Source: Rhynchosporium graminicola (taxonomy: Eukaryota; Ascomycota; Leotiomycetes; Helotiales; Ploettnerulaceae). Taken from it: 64,000 nucleotides of DNA. The notes under the pieces are model-generated. The model searched no databases and was not told where the DNA came from. It was given only the letters and a program-made list of their open reading frames with translations. Below, one piece after another: positions 13,192 through 23,614 of this stretch. The translations under genes and the position numbers were made by a program. The stretch lies in assembly GCA_900074885.1 (NCBI GenBank), contig FJUW01000003.1, positions 711,273 to 775,272 on the forward strand, given 5' to 3'. The stretch's first letter is position 1. Every line of letters starts with the position of its first letter.

Positions 13192-15574
13192 ATGACTCAA
13201 CGGAAATGAGACTGCAACACCAGCATGGCTTTGAAAAAGAGACTACCAGTCACTACCAGTCTACACGCCTTCACTGGAACTACTCGAGCATCTCTACCAT
13301 TTATCTCTCGCATGCTAGCTGAAGCAGAAATTTGGCGTTCAAGGAGTTGTTCGTTATATGGGAACCAGCGTTATAAGGAGGGATTTAATGGTATGCACAC
13401 GATTGGTACATGCTATCTGGGGGACATGGGAAATGGGAATGGATAAGGTTTCATGCTTTTGAAGGTCATTTTTATCCAGCTATTTATTTGTTTTACCTGC
13501 TGTATGAAGTTTTTCTTCGTCTTCAGTGCCTACATACATGTCGATTTCTCCAGATCTTACTATTGCTTCCGCTCGTAATGTGATCCTTGACTTCTTGCTT
13601 CAGGTATGTTTTGATCACGATGCATTTTCTTTTCCGCCTCTACTCGCTTGTTTCCCGTTTGATCGGAGTATTGCAAATCTTGACCACTGGCCCTGTATCT
13701 CCACACTGCGTTTGGTCCTTTTACTGTTTTGTGTCGCTACCCAAAGAAAGACGATTTCAGCTGCACATTCAATCCTCCGAATTCCCATGATACCAAACTT
13801 TGCATAACAAATATCAGCCGCTAGTACATGTTTGAACCTCCTGTGAGTAGTAAGCCATGGAAACGAGACTTTCTGCATCCAACAAAAAACAATCGCTCGT
13901 AGTTCTGCCAAGCTGAAGTGGCTTCTGCTTACAAAGAGATCATCATATTCTATATCATTTGTTAATTGTCCGTCCTATGGGTCTTGTTTCCCTCCAGTCT
14001 CTGGTTGATAGCCACCTCTTCAGCATGACAATCTTCTTTAAGCTAATAGCCATCCGCCATCCTTTATAACGGAACGCCTCTTCAGATTAGTGGCGAGATA
14101 TGGAAACTCTTCCTCACCTGAATGGTGGTGAGGCGAGTAGAAGGTATAGTGTCGCGCTCTCTATCGTGTCATGTAGCATACGATGATTTGATGAGTTAAA
14201 CTCTGCTTGCACGGGGGCAAGAAGACGACTATTGGACGATTATGGGGTCAAGCATCGTATAGGAACGGCTTCCTCGACTTCTCAATTTTGCTCCTACTGG
14301 ATTTGATAATGGGAAATGATGGGATGCTTTTGGATCTGGGGTATTTGACTCATTTTCGGGGATATACCCCTGAGAGTTGGATGTTTCTGTGGGGTACTGG
14401 CCTTGTGCTATTCTGCTACATTCCCCAGCCGAGGGAGAGCTTTCTGGGTGGAAAGACGCATATCGCTATTGAAATAGTCCAATAGCTAAGGATTGTAACC
14501 GACGAGTCATTAGTTGTCTAGTACAGTTGTTACATGACTCCACAACCTATTCCGTCAGTTCCTGGTTGACATCCAATATAGAATTAATCTGTAGAAAAAT
14601 CCAGGACTCCACAACACTACGGCAACAACTTCGGAGATAGTAAAATGCACGCCATAACTTCAAGCTCCCTTGAATACTTTGAGTATGATGGTAGCCCAGG
14701 TTACCCGTGCTCAGGTCCAACTCGATGCTTACCTCACTGGACTCAGCTCGGGACCAAACGAGAATTTCGTACTGATTTGAGCGCGAGTCACAATGGGAAT
14801 GATAGCATCTGCTAGTCTCACCCATCCACTTTTTGCCTCCTATTTGATGTTTGATCTCAACATTATTATTCCTACTCTTCTAACCCTGGATTTAATCAGT
14901 ACTAGACCGACGAAGGATTGCTACCCGCATGGCTAGAGTCAGTCATAAGTGGCAACAGCGATGTCCAAGACGCCAGAAAATTTGTTCAAGATGATCATCA
15001 TTATGGCAAAAGACCAACTTGGCGCGGATGCATACGCAACGGGGAGCCTAGGTCTTTCTCTAGATATCGCTTGCCGTGAGACATGACTTTTCTGGTTCCC
15101 GAGAAACGTTTGAATAAACAGCTGTTAATAAGCCCCAGCTGCATAGGTCTAGTTCCTGAATCTGGAGAAATAGTAAGGAACGGACAAAGGACAACAAGAT
15201 ATTTATGTTGACAATGGACAATTAGTGAGGAGACATGGCAGTTGGTTGATAGTTCGAAACTTGGTAAAGGCTGCTCGTCTCGAACTCAAGCGAAAGGGCT
15301 GTCACAAAGAGCGCGAGTGGTGCATTTGAGAATCTAGGAAGATCATAAAGATCCATCGGTAGACTTTTTCGCAATCTGAATTGCGGTGTAGGAAGTGAGA
15401 TAAGGGCTGCAGAGTTGCGGAGAGTGCTTGGACAAGCGAAATCTCGAAATCTCGGTAAAATCCATGCTTTGTAAACAAACACCAATGAGCTCATATCTAG
15501 GAAAACACGCATGACAATAGAAGTCGATTCTAGCAGTAGATCTATGTCAACTCCTATTGCATTTACGATATCTT
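13192..15574. other. 2.4-kb convergent intergenic region
   Basis: Lies between the 3' ends of the basic-protein gene and the SurE/TTL gene. Scattered open frames of 60-98 codons lack family signatures and supportable splice partners. No tRNA, repeat or mobile element recognised. Confidence 0.45.
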
Positions 15575-18123
15575 TTACCTCCTACCCAAGTCAATATTCC
15601 TAACAAGGACCATATCCCCAACTCCCTCATCCTTCTCACCCTCCACACCAAAGAAACCCCCAACCGCAATCCCAACAACACCGTTCCAAAGCCCCCCAAT
15701 CAAACCACTCAGCTCCTCCCCGGTCTGCTTAAAATCCGGAAAAGCATTGACCTCCAACAACCACGCAACCCCTGTCTCATCAACCAGAAAATCCAATCCA
15801 AACACCTCGAAAGCATTTGGCAGCGTCTGGAAATGTACACTCATGCCTCTAGCAGCCGCTTCGAAGACTTCACCCGTGGTTTCGCAGATCTGAGTAAAGA
15901 TGGCTTCTTTTGCGGAGGAGGAGAGTTGGGAGGAGGGAAGAGAGAAGAAGGAGGATATGGCACCGTCGTGGGAGCCGGACTGGAGACAAGTGTTTGTGAG
16001 GTGGGCAGAGAGGTCTGTAATGTTTGCTTCGTCGCTTTTAGTTGTTGAAGGAGCGGTGTAAGGAGAGGCGGCGAAGAGAGCGAGCATCTGTTTGTAGACA
16101 TATACTTTCAAAGATCCGCAGGCGAGTATGTAGGTCCTGATGTGGAACTTGCGCAGGTTTCCCGGGAGGAGAAGAGGTGGGTGGATGTAGGGTTGGGCGA
16201 TGAAGTGACGAAGGTGGGATGTTACTATAAAGTCGCCCTCTTTCTCTTTGCCTTTTCCTGCTCGCTTGGTGATTTCGTCCAAGTCAGTTTCTTCATCTTC
16301 TTCTCCATCGTCCTCATCATCCGAATCCGGCCTCTCAGCCTCCCACCCATCAAAAATGTCTTGCAACTCCTCCTCGGAACTAAATAACCTGATGCCCTGC
16401 CCCCTATCACTCATTCCCGGCTTCAAAATCCACCACTCCCTCTCCTCCCTATTCTTCCCCTCCCCTCTCTGCCAACTCTCCCTCAATTCCCACGCCTCAA
16501 CCAATGCATCATCCAGAAACTCTGCATAATCAACCTCAAACTCACACGCTGGCTTGATATTCGTGGCTAGGATGGATGACGGGTTTTTGGTCGTCCAATT
16601 GTAGGCTGTGGTGCTGAGATAGTGCTTCCGGATTAGGGCTTTGCGGATTATGTAGGCGTTTACGAGGGTGCTTGAGGGGTGTGAGAGGGCATTTTCGAAA
16701 GGAAGCGTTTCGTATGAACTTATTTGAAGGAGAGGTGTAGAAGGAGTCGGGAGTTCTGAGAGGGAGGTTATGAGTGTGTATGTATCGGGAGTGAAGCGAG
16801 ATTTTAGAGCTTCGAGAATGAGTGGTTGTACATAGGCATCTTCGTAGTTGATTAGAGCGTAGAAATGTTTCTGAGATGGTTGAGACTCGGATAAAGAGAG
16901 AGACTTCATATCTGGGAGTTGAGTTGGTCGCCTGGAGATCCTCGTCAGATGTGTACTATCTTCTGACTGGTAGATAGTGATTGGAGTAAATGGTTTTGTA
17001 TTTGGTCTAAACATTTGCCTAAATGCCCCAATTCTATATGACACTGCACTCACAGCTTGAGCTCTCCCTGCGTCTGTACCGCCGCATGCATGAAATTGGC
17101 TTTTAGTGGCGTAACACTGGTCAATTTGTCAATACTTCATCGGTAGAAATGGGTATAAGAAGACGTACCTCGTATATCCCTCCTTTACAGCCCACCCATC
17201 GTTCCCCGGAGGAGCGTCCTCCACACTCTGATAAACATCCGTAAATCGCGGTGCCCACTTGAAATGCTTATGTGTATGTCTACCCACTTTCTCACCAACA
17301 TTGTTCCCCTTATCTCCACCTTCACTCTCTCTCTCTCTAAGTTTCTGCTCCTCTTCATCCGCATCGCCTTCCTCGCCAACCACTTCCTGAAAACAGCTCC
17401 CCTCCGACCAATAATTCTGTAGCATATTTGTCCACATTATCTTGTTTTCCTCTACACCCTCTACCAACGGCAGATTAACACTATACAGATCAACCTCCTT
17501 TGACCAATTTGCATACAAATACTCAATCAATTTTACAGACAACTTCGACGCCCCAGCAATGATCTCTGGGTCATGGTTCCGCGTGAAGAAAGCATATGAC
17601 AAGGCAATCGCTCTTCTTTTACATACTGCAGCTTCTAAGGCCCCGCCAAGTGTACCACTCGAAAGACTGAATACCGCTGTGCTGTTTCTACCATAGTTCG
17701 GTCCGCTGACGACGAGGTCTATAGGACCGCGATCCTGGAAGAAATGATACAATCCGATCTGTACGCAACTCGCTGGAGTTCCGTCCACAAGCACCCATTC
17801 TTCCTGTTCCTTTTCGCTTGCTGCTAGAGGTCTCGAATGTGTTGTGCCGTCATCTTGATGAAGAGTCCCGGGGCGAAAGTAGGTTGGCTTCACAGTCTGT
17901 CCGATGATGTGTGCTTTTCCGATCCAGGACCGTTGCGTGTGAGGCAGGACGACGGATACGATGTGACCGGCATCCTGGAGGGATTTGACGAGAGAATGGA
18001 CATACGGAGATGATTGATTAGAGGGAGGCCCGTCGTCGTTTACTATCTGAATTTCTTGGTAAGCGCTGTCCTGTCTGGAGAATACATATAAATTGAAAGT
18101 TGAAAGCCTACTAGTATGTGCAT
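15575..18123 (-). CDS. PBY1: PBY1-like SurE phosphatase / tubulin-tyrosine-ligase fusion protein
   Basis: A two-domain protein of the yeast Pby1 type: an N-terminal SurE acid phosphatase-like domain and a C-terminal tubulin-tyrosine-ligase-like ATP-grasp domain. Yeast Pby1 associates with P-bodies. Exons: 18123-18112, 18046-17169, 17116-17054, 16931-15575, giving 769 residues (yeast Pby1 is ~750). The 12-nt first exon encodes MHIL and joins to IVNDDGPPSN, the SurE N-terminal metal-site motif; without it the domain would lack its first strand. SurE ends with the typical EGYTSVTPLKANF after the second intron. The TTL part shows FYALINYED, WILKPGMSDRGQGIRLF, FHIRTYIL, LTNTCLQ and LLEVNAFPDFKQTG. 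An acidic linker and a Glu-rich loop lie inside the domains. Intact. Confidence 0.93.
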
Positions 18124-18829
18124 TTGGACGAGTTAATGAAACTGAAGAATTCAAAAAAGCTACGAAAGGAATAGAACTGGATGGCACTTGTATATGAAGG
18201 GAGGAGATGTTTCAAGTTCGGGGTTCTAGGACGGCCTTGAGTGGTGTATGGATATGTAAGGTATGAACGTTTTCTATGGCGGGGTCAAGTCGAATGAGGT
18301 GGGGTACATAAAGTGGCGGGCGGCCGCTAGAGGAATCCGAAACAGCTGTGAGAAAATAAACAAATCCTTGGTACGATACGATTAAGTACTACTGAGTTAG
18401 CAGCTTTCCGTCTTACCTATGAACTCCGAGCCGAGAATCAACAAGCCGTGAGCTGTATCTTTGGAACTCAGTTCGAAAAATGCAGATTATAATAATTTCT
18501 CCATGTACTAATTCCAAGGTAGAGCCTATGGCTAAGTAACAAAGTCTAATGTGGCAAAAGACCTTTACTTGTTGAATAGTCCCAATCCTTCCCTGGTCAC
18601 GATCTCGCATCATAGACATCCTCCTCCAACCGTGAATCTCGTGGTCACCTAAGTCCATCCCCTCAAAAACAACCGCAATATCATAACCGAAGACCACGAA
18701 TTTTCTTGTATGCTATCAACAAACCATCTCAAAAGTAATCAACCTTGAGTCATGAATAAAAGGACGAATAACGCTTCCGAAAGTACTACTAAAACAAGAT
18801 CGAAGATCATCAAAAACCCCCTGAAGCCA
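18124..18829. other. Intergenic region upstream of the PBY1-like gene
   Basis: Holds the promoter of the PBY1-like gene and the 3' flank of the next minus-strand gene. I see no gene or repeat. Confidence 0.5.
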
Positions 18830-20263
18830 TTACATGCGTCCACGGACCTTCTTCTCAGCAGCCCCAATCAATGGTTCTCCATTCCTCTTCTTTCCCTTGC
18901 CTGGCGATGCCTTGACTGGCTTGACGCGTTGCCATTGGTCGAACGGGCTGACTTTGGTGCTGGAGGGTCGGTGACTACGAAGCATCGGAGATGACGGAGC
19001 GGGCTCATCATCACTGGTCGGGTCAGCGGGGGAACTGCAGACCTCAGCCTTCCTGGACCGAGTAGCACGAGCGGTGGTAGGAGGGGTGACGGGGCCGAAT
19101 CTGGGTGCCTTTGGAGTAGCAGTGATATCGTCGATTTGGTCCAAGGGGGTAGATAGACTGTTCATTGGCTCTTCGATATCAGTGTCGGCTTCCTCATCTT
19201 CAGTATTGTGAGAGCGTGTCTCTCTGGTCCCGGACTGCTCAGCAGTTGGGAATAGAAGACGCGGCTTAAGAGAAGATCTGGTTAAAGGACGACGGAGATT
19301 TGTGGTGAGAGTCTGATCATCGACTTCGTCCTCTGAGTCGGTCTCATTGGCAAAGAACTGATGATCGTCATCTTCACCAAACTTGCGAAAAACCTTTTTG
19401 CCACGGCTAAAGGTGAGCTGTTAGTATCAAATACATTCTCGCATACTGGGGAGAACTTACAATACGTAGACCAAGCCATCCTCACGCTGCTCAAGCTCCT
19501 CGACGGTGTGCTCACCTTCACCAGGTACGGTGACCTTTCTCCGCTTGCTAGTACGCTTGGTAGGCTCAGGGATGGATCGACCAGATTCGCCGTAGAATGG
19601 ATTTTCAGGACTCAGATCAACCTCAGGAACGCGATCATGTGAGTCGGTAAATATTTGGATTGGGGTAGTGGATGCTTCATCGGCCTCGAAGCTGTCCAAA
19701 GTGAATCCCGTATACTTGCGACCCTTCTTCTTCAAGTTGGGCATAACTTCTTCGTCAGAGCCAGAGCGAGCAGGGAACAGGTTGCGGGCAATGGAGCGAA
19801 CAGCGGGAGCAATTTGTGTTGGTCGTTCGTTTGGTGTCTTTGCGGGGGTAGGGAGAAAGCCGTTGTTGCGAAGAGCAGATGAAGATTTAACGTTGGTCTT
19901 TCTCGTAGTGGTAGGTGTAGGAAGTCCAAGCGAAGCTGCGGCAGAAGTCATAGAGTCGAAGGTAAGCGCACCAGAAACACGTCGTCCTCCAGTTGAAAGT
20001 GAATTCCTAGGAGTTCGCTTTTTGGACGCGGTCTGAGGTGAAGAAGGTAAATTGCTTAATTCATGAGTAGTTGCATTACTTGATGCTTGGGTACGGCGTG
20101 TTGCAGGTGGAGGAGTCTGCGCATCTCGAGATCGTTGTTGGACCCGAGCGGACTTGCGAGGAGTATATGGTTGGTAATTGTCATCGTAACCCCATCGAGG
20201 TGTTCCTGGAGACTGGAGGGATGAAGGAGGTTCGGGGGTTCTTGAACGCATCGCGGCTGCCAT
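18830..20263 (-). CDS. Disordered, CDK-site-rich protein with two RxLF cyclin-docking motifs
   Basis: Two exons (20263-19461, 19406-18830; intron GTAAGT...CTTTAG) encode 459 residues. Start chosen at the first ATG in frame (MAAAMRSRTPEPP). No enzyme domain. The protein is Ser/Pro/Arg rich with many S/T-P sites, several followed by basic residues (TPRKSAR, TPRNSLS, TPTTTRK, TPAKTPN, SPENPFYG). It has two RxLF-Pro motifs, ARNLFP (res 160-163) and PRLLFP (res 317-320), which match the cyclin hydrophobic-patch docking consensus. A conserved-looking ordered block (GLVYVFRGKKVFRKFGED, ~265-279) spans the splice site, and SPFDQWQRVKP lies near the C-terminus. It is divergent from DUO1 with a shared MCB-containing promoter. 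I do not recognise the family. A CDK inhibitor or cyclin-CDK substrate is an inference from motifs and context. Confidence 0.75.
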
Positions 20264-20702
20264 TCTGGGAGTTGTCTGGGTTGATGATACTTCTCGCGGG
20301 AGGATGCGAGGCAAGTCCAAGATTGAAAAGGCGTGGGATTTTTCTGAGTAGACGCCTGCTGATCGGATCGAATTGTTTATTTCTTTGCTGTTGTGAAGAG
20401 GGGTGTGAGCAAACGAGCGCAGGTATCTAGTAGATCAAGAGCTGCTTGTTAATCGTAATAATAATGCGATGGAAGCGAGGGATGCGATCTGTAGTATCGC
20501 AAGTTATTCGCAAGACACGGCAAGAGGCAATGTGAGGTTGTGGTAATGTTGTGATATGATGAAGGGCTGGATGTCGATAATTGACGAGGTTGAAGTTCCA
20601 TTATGAAGAGGCTGGGTTAGGCTAGCGGGCGCCAACAAACAAACAAGGCTAGTAGGGCAGGGGGGAAAGTGAAGGACCCTTGGCGCTGTCCATCGCGTAC
20701 AA

Positions 20703-20708
20703 ACGCGT
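20703..20708. promoter_or_regulatory. MCB box between the RxLF protein gene and DUO1
   Basis: ACGCGT lies 73-78 bases upstream of the DUO1 start codon, in the 517-bp divergent promoter. It is the expected site for G1/S transcription by an MBF-like factor; function inferred. Confidence 0.5.
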
Positions 20709-20780
20709 CACTTGGTGATCAGGCCTCTTCAAAGCGCAACAATAATAAGGGTCTCTTTCCACTATACAGCGACGGTGAAT

Positions 20781-21568
20781 ATGTCTACCCCCGATATTGG
20801 CAAGCTGGATCTCTCCGATTCCGAATCCGAAAATGAAGATTTGTTTGCATCTCTCTCTCGCCCATCAAAGACCAGCACTACCCAGAAACTCCCTACCAAA
20901 CCAGCAGATAACAATGCGCCGGCCCAGAGAAATGGCGAATCGAAATACGACACAGAACAGGCGCGGGACGCTACCTTACAGAGGGAATTGAAGAGTGTGA
21001 GGAGTATCAACGAAGTTATTGAAGGGGTTGTGTCTAGTCTTGAAACCGCGAAGGGGAATATGGATGTAAGTATTTCCTACCAGGTATAGTTGCATGGCAT
21101 GCAATCCTGATGACATGACCGCAGACGGTCTCACGCACAGTCACATCAGCATCTACGCTTCTCAATACTTGGGTAAGGATCCTATCGCAAACAGAACATA
21201 ATCAGCGACTCATCTTGAATCCCAATTGGCAAGGCGCAAGCCAAGATGTGACAGACATGGAGAACGAAACGGTCTTGAGGGCACAGGCAGCCGAAAGGAG
21301 AGCTGCGGAAGAAGAGAGGAGGAGGGAGGAGGCGAGAAGGAGAGCTGAGGACGAAGAGAGGCAGAGGCAAGCTGGAACAGTGGCGCGGGGTACGCGGGGT
21401 AGAGGCCGTGGGAGAGGAACTGGTAGGGGTAGTGTGAGTGGAACTGGATATGTTGCTAGTGGTCCTTTGTCAAGTTCGAGTAGAGGCTCGTTACAAACTG
21501 GTCGGCCTGGGACAGGTATAGGGAGGGGCTTCGGAGGTACGAGAGGGAGAGCAAGAGGTGTGAGATGA
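20781..21568 (+). CDS. DUO1: DASH complex subunit DUO1
   Basis: Subunit of the fungal DASH/Dam1 ring, which couples kinetochores to spindle microtubules. Exons 20781-21065 and 21125-21568 join in phase (GTAAGT...CCGCAG) to 242 residues. The family core is NTWVRILSQTEHNQRLILN followed by NWQG, directly after the intron. Before it lies a helical region (ELKSVRSINEVIEGVVSSLE); after it an Ala/Glu/Arg-rich coiled coil (~res 150-180) and a Gly/Arg-rich (RGRGRG) tail. ATG at 20781 begins MSTPDIGKLDLSDSESE and is preceded by stops in frame. Divergent from the RxLF gene, convergent with RNase H2B. Confidence 0.93.
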
Positions 21569-21853
21569 TTGAAAGATTATCAAAACTATAATAATTCTCA
21601 AGTACACAGAAGCTGCAGCACTGACGAAACCAAGCTGCAAAGTTCGACTGTTACAACCAGACCGGATCAGAACAGCGGCCTCCAGCTTCGAAGCGAAAGA
21701 GAACCTCGGACCAGTGATTTGTTACTATCTACATTTTTTGCCACATATACAGACATTATCCTACAGTTTTTCTGACCAACTATGCAACCGTAGCTACTAC
21801 TCATACTCCAGTTTCCAAGCCGTCACAAACGCCGAACCAAATTCGAACACAAC

Positions 21854-23173
21854 TTATTTCTTCTTGAAAAAATCACTCATTTTCTTCATCCCAGATGTGT
21901 TTACTTTCTTCAAAGCCTGCACACCTCTACTCTGATTGGCTTTTCGCCTTTTCTCTTCCTCATCCTCTTTCCTCTTCTTCTCGGCACGTGTCTCGCCATC
22001 TTCAGCTGCCATTGAGCGTTTTCTTGAGAAATCTCCCAATGACCTCGATGCGAGAGCATCCTGTCTCAACTTAGCCAAATGGGCGAGGTGCGCATCTAGA
22101 GGGCCGAAGTCGACATTTGAGGTTGACGTTATGAGTAGTTCCTTGAGGCTCTCGGTTACATGAGGCGCAAGATATGCTGAGCAGATGAAAAAAAACGCTG
22201 TACGTAGCCGAAGAAGCTCGGCAACACCTGCTGGGGCGTGAATTGGAGAGGACTCGATCGGCTTATTTATCGTGTCAATCGCCTGGGTGCCTTCCCAAAA
22301 CGAGGTTGCTGCTGTCGATGCTTCCGAAAAAGAACTCGCTGCTGTGTCGGATACGGCTGTTTGAGTATCTGGGGTCTCCTCACCATCCTCTTTCGCAGGC
22401 TCAGATAACGAGCTGTCATCACGTTTTATGCTGAGCATTGGCGGATCCAAAGCTTTCCTTACAAGCTTCTCGTCTATACTGGCGGGCAAACCTTTCTCAG
22501 TCATATTTTTGGCCTTCTTTAACAGTTCCTCCAAAAGTTTCGCCTCGTTCAAACGATACATGGTTTCATCACCAGCTTGGACTGTATCGCAAACTGCAGC
22601 GATCCTGCTTTCTAACATTTGTCGTATCCATTCGATCCTATAAAAGCTTGTGAAATGCGGAGATGCTTTGGACATCTGTTCCAAGTAATCGTAGCCAGAA
22701 AGGAATAATTTTTTTGCGGGTTCAGAAGACTTCGTAGTAGGTAATGGGGAGAGTACCGATAGAACCAGAAACAGAGGATCAAATGGGGTTGCAACGAGAA
22801 GGCTGGCGGTTTTCATTACGTATCCTTCCGATTCCGCAGTTCTATCCTCGTCATTTTCTTGCTCTTCGCCATCCTCAGATTCGTGCTTCGCTGCCAGTAA
22901 CCAACTCCTTGGAGTTGTCCTCGGCGCAGCAACCTTTGTAAACTCATAAAATCCACTTTGCGGGCATATAACATATCGATCATCACTGAAGTATCTCGGG
23001 CTCTCGAGAGTGACTATCCGTGCATCTTCGCAGAGGTGCTTCGGAAGAATAAACAGGTGCGGAGGATTTATTGATTCTGTGCCCAGTTGGATCTTTGCAG
23101 TAGTCGATTCAGGTACATTCGGCTCGGGAGCTGCCTTTGCAGGTTTGGTTGATGGCCGTCCTCGAGTCTTCAT
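21854..23173 (-). CDS. RNH202: Ribonuclease H2 subunit B
   Basis: Non-catalytic subunit of the RNase H2 trimer, which removes ribonucleotides from DNA and RNA-DNA hybrids. Intronless, 439 residues from ATG at 23173 (MKTRGRPSTKPAK). The N-terminal triple-barrel-like part contains FILPKHLCEDARIVTLESPRY and GFYEFTKVAAP. The wHTH-like middle contains ATPFDPLFLVLSVL and EWIRQMLESRIAAVCDT. The extreme C-terminus, MKKMSDFFKKK, matches a degenerate PCNA-interacting (PIP) motif as in other RNase H2B proteins. Divergent from MCM10 across a promoter with two MCB boxes, which suits co-expression in S phase. Confidence 0.93.
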   Translation of the reverse strand: MKTRGRPSTKPAKAAPEPNVPESTTAKIQLGTESINPPHLFILPKHLCEDARIVTLESPRYFSDDRYVICPQSGFYEFTKVAAPRTTPRSWLLAAKHESEDGEEQENDEDRTAESEGYVMKTASLLVATPFDPLFLVLSVLSPLPTTKSSEPAKKLFLSGYDYLEQMSKASPHFTSFYRIEWIRQMLESRIAAVCDTVQAGDETMYRLNEAKLLEELLKKAKNMTEKGLPASIDEKLVRKALDPPMLSIKRDDSSLSEPAKEDGEETPDTQTAVSDTAASSFSEASTAATSFWEGTQAIDTINKPIESSPIHAPAGVAELLRLRTAFFFICSAYLAPHVTESLKELLITSTSNVDFGPLDAHLAHLAKLRQDALASRSLGDFSRKRSMAAEDGETRAEKKRKEDEEEKRRKANQSRGVQALKKVNTSGMKKMSDFFKKK

Positions 23174-23276
23174 ATTGTCCAATTTTCGAGTCCAAAATGT
23201 AAGTTGGCGGAGAGTGTTCAAAAGTTGCTGGAGGTCGATAGTTGAAGATCACAGCACTTTAACAGAACCCTGGACG

Positions 23277-23293
23277 ACGCGTTCAGCACGCGT
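23277..23293. promoter_or_regulatory. Twin MCB boxes between RNH202 and MCM10
   Basis: Two ACGCGT sites (23277-23282 and 23288-23293) sit five bases apart, followed by a near-match ATCGCGT. They lie in the 441-bp interval between the two divergent replication genes. Paired MCBs are typical of MBF targets; function inferred. Confidence 0.6.
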
Positions 23294-23614
23294 CAAATCG
23301 CGTCGCTAAATTGAGGTAAAACAACGACAACCCTTAAAATCTCAATGCAACATCACCCGAACCATGCGTTATACAACTCTAGAGCGGTATTCAAATCTTG
23401 AAATCGTCTGTTTCGAGAAGCACGACCTGCTCAGACACTTTCAACACGAAAATAACCGTCTCGCACCATATCGCTCCACCCAAGATTAACGCATGGATTA
23501 ACATACATTCGACCCCTGCAAGTGACAAACGCATCCTTCGTAACATCTGAACGCTCGCATGCCTATGGTGAGCAGCATATTACCCGATGGCCCGACCGAG
23601 AACAAGCGCCTGCC

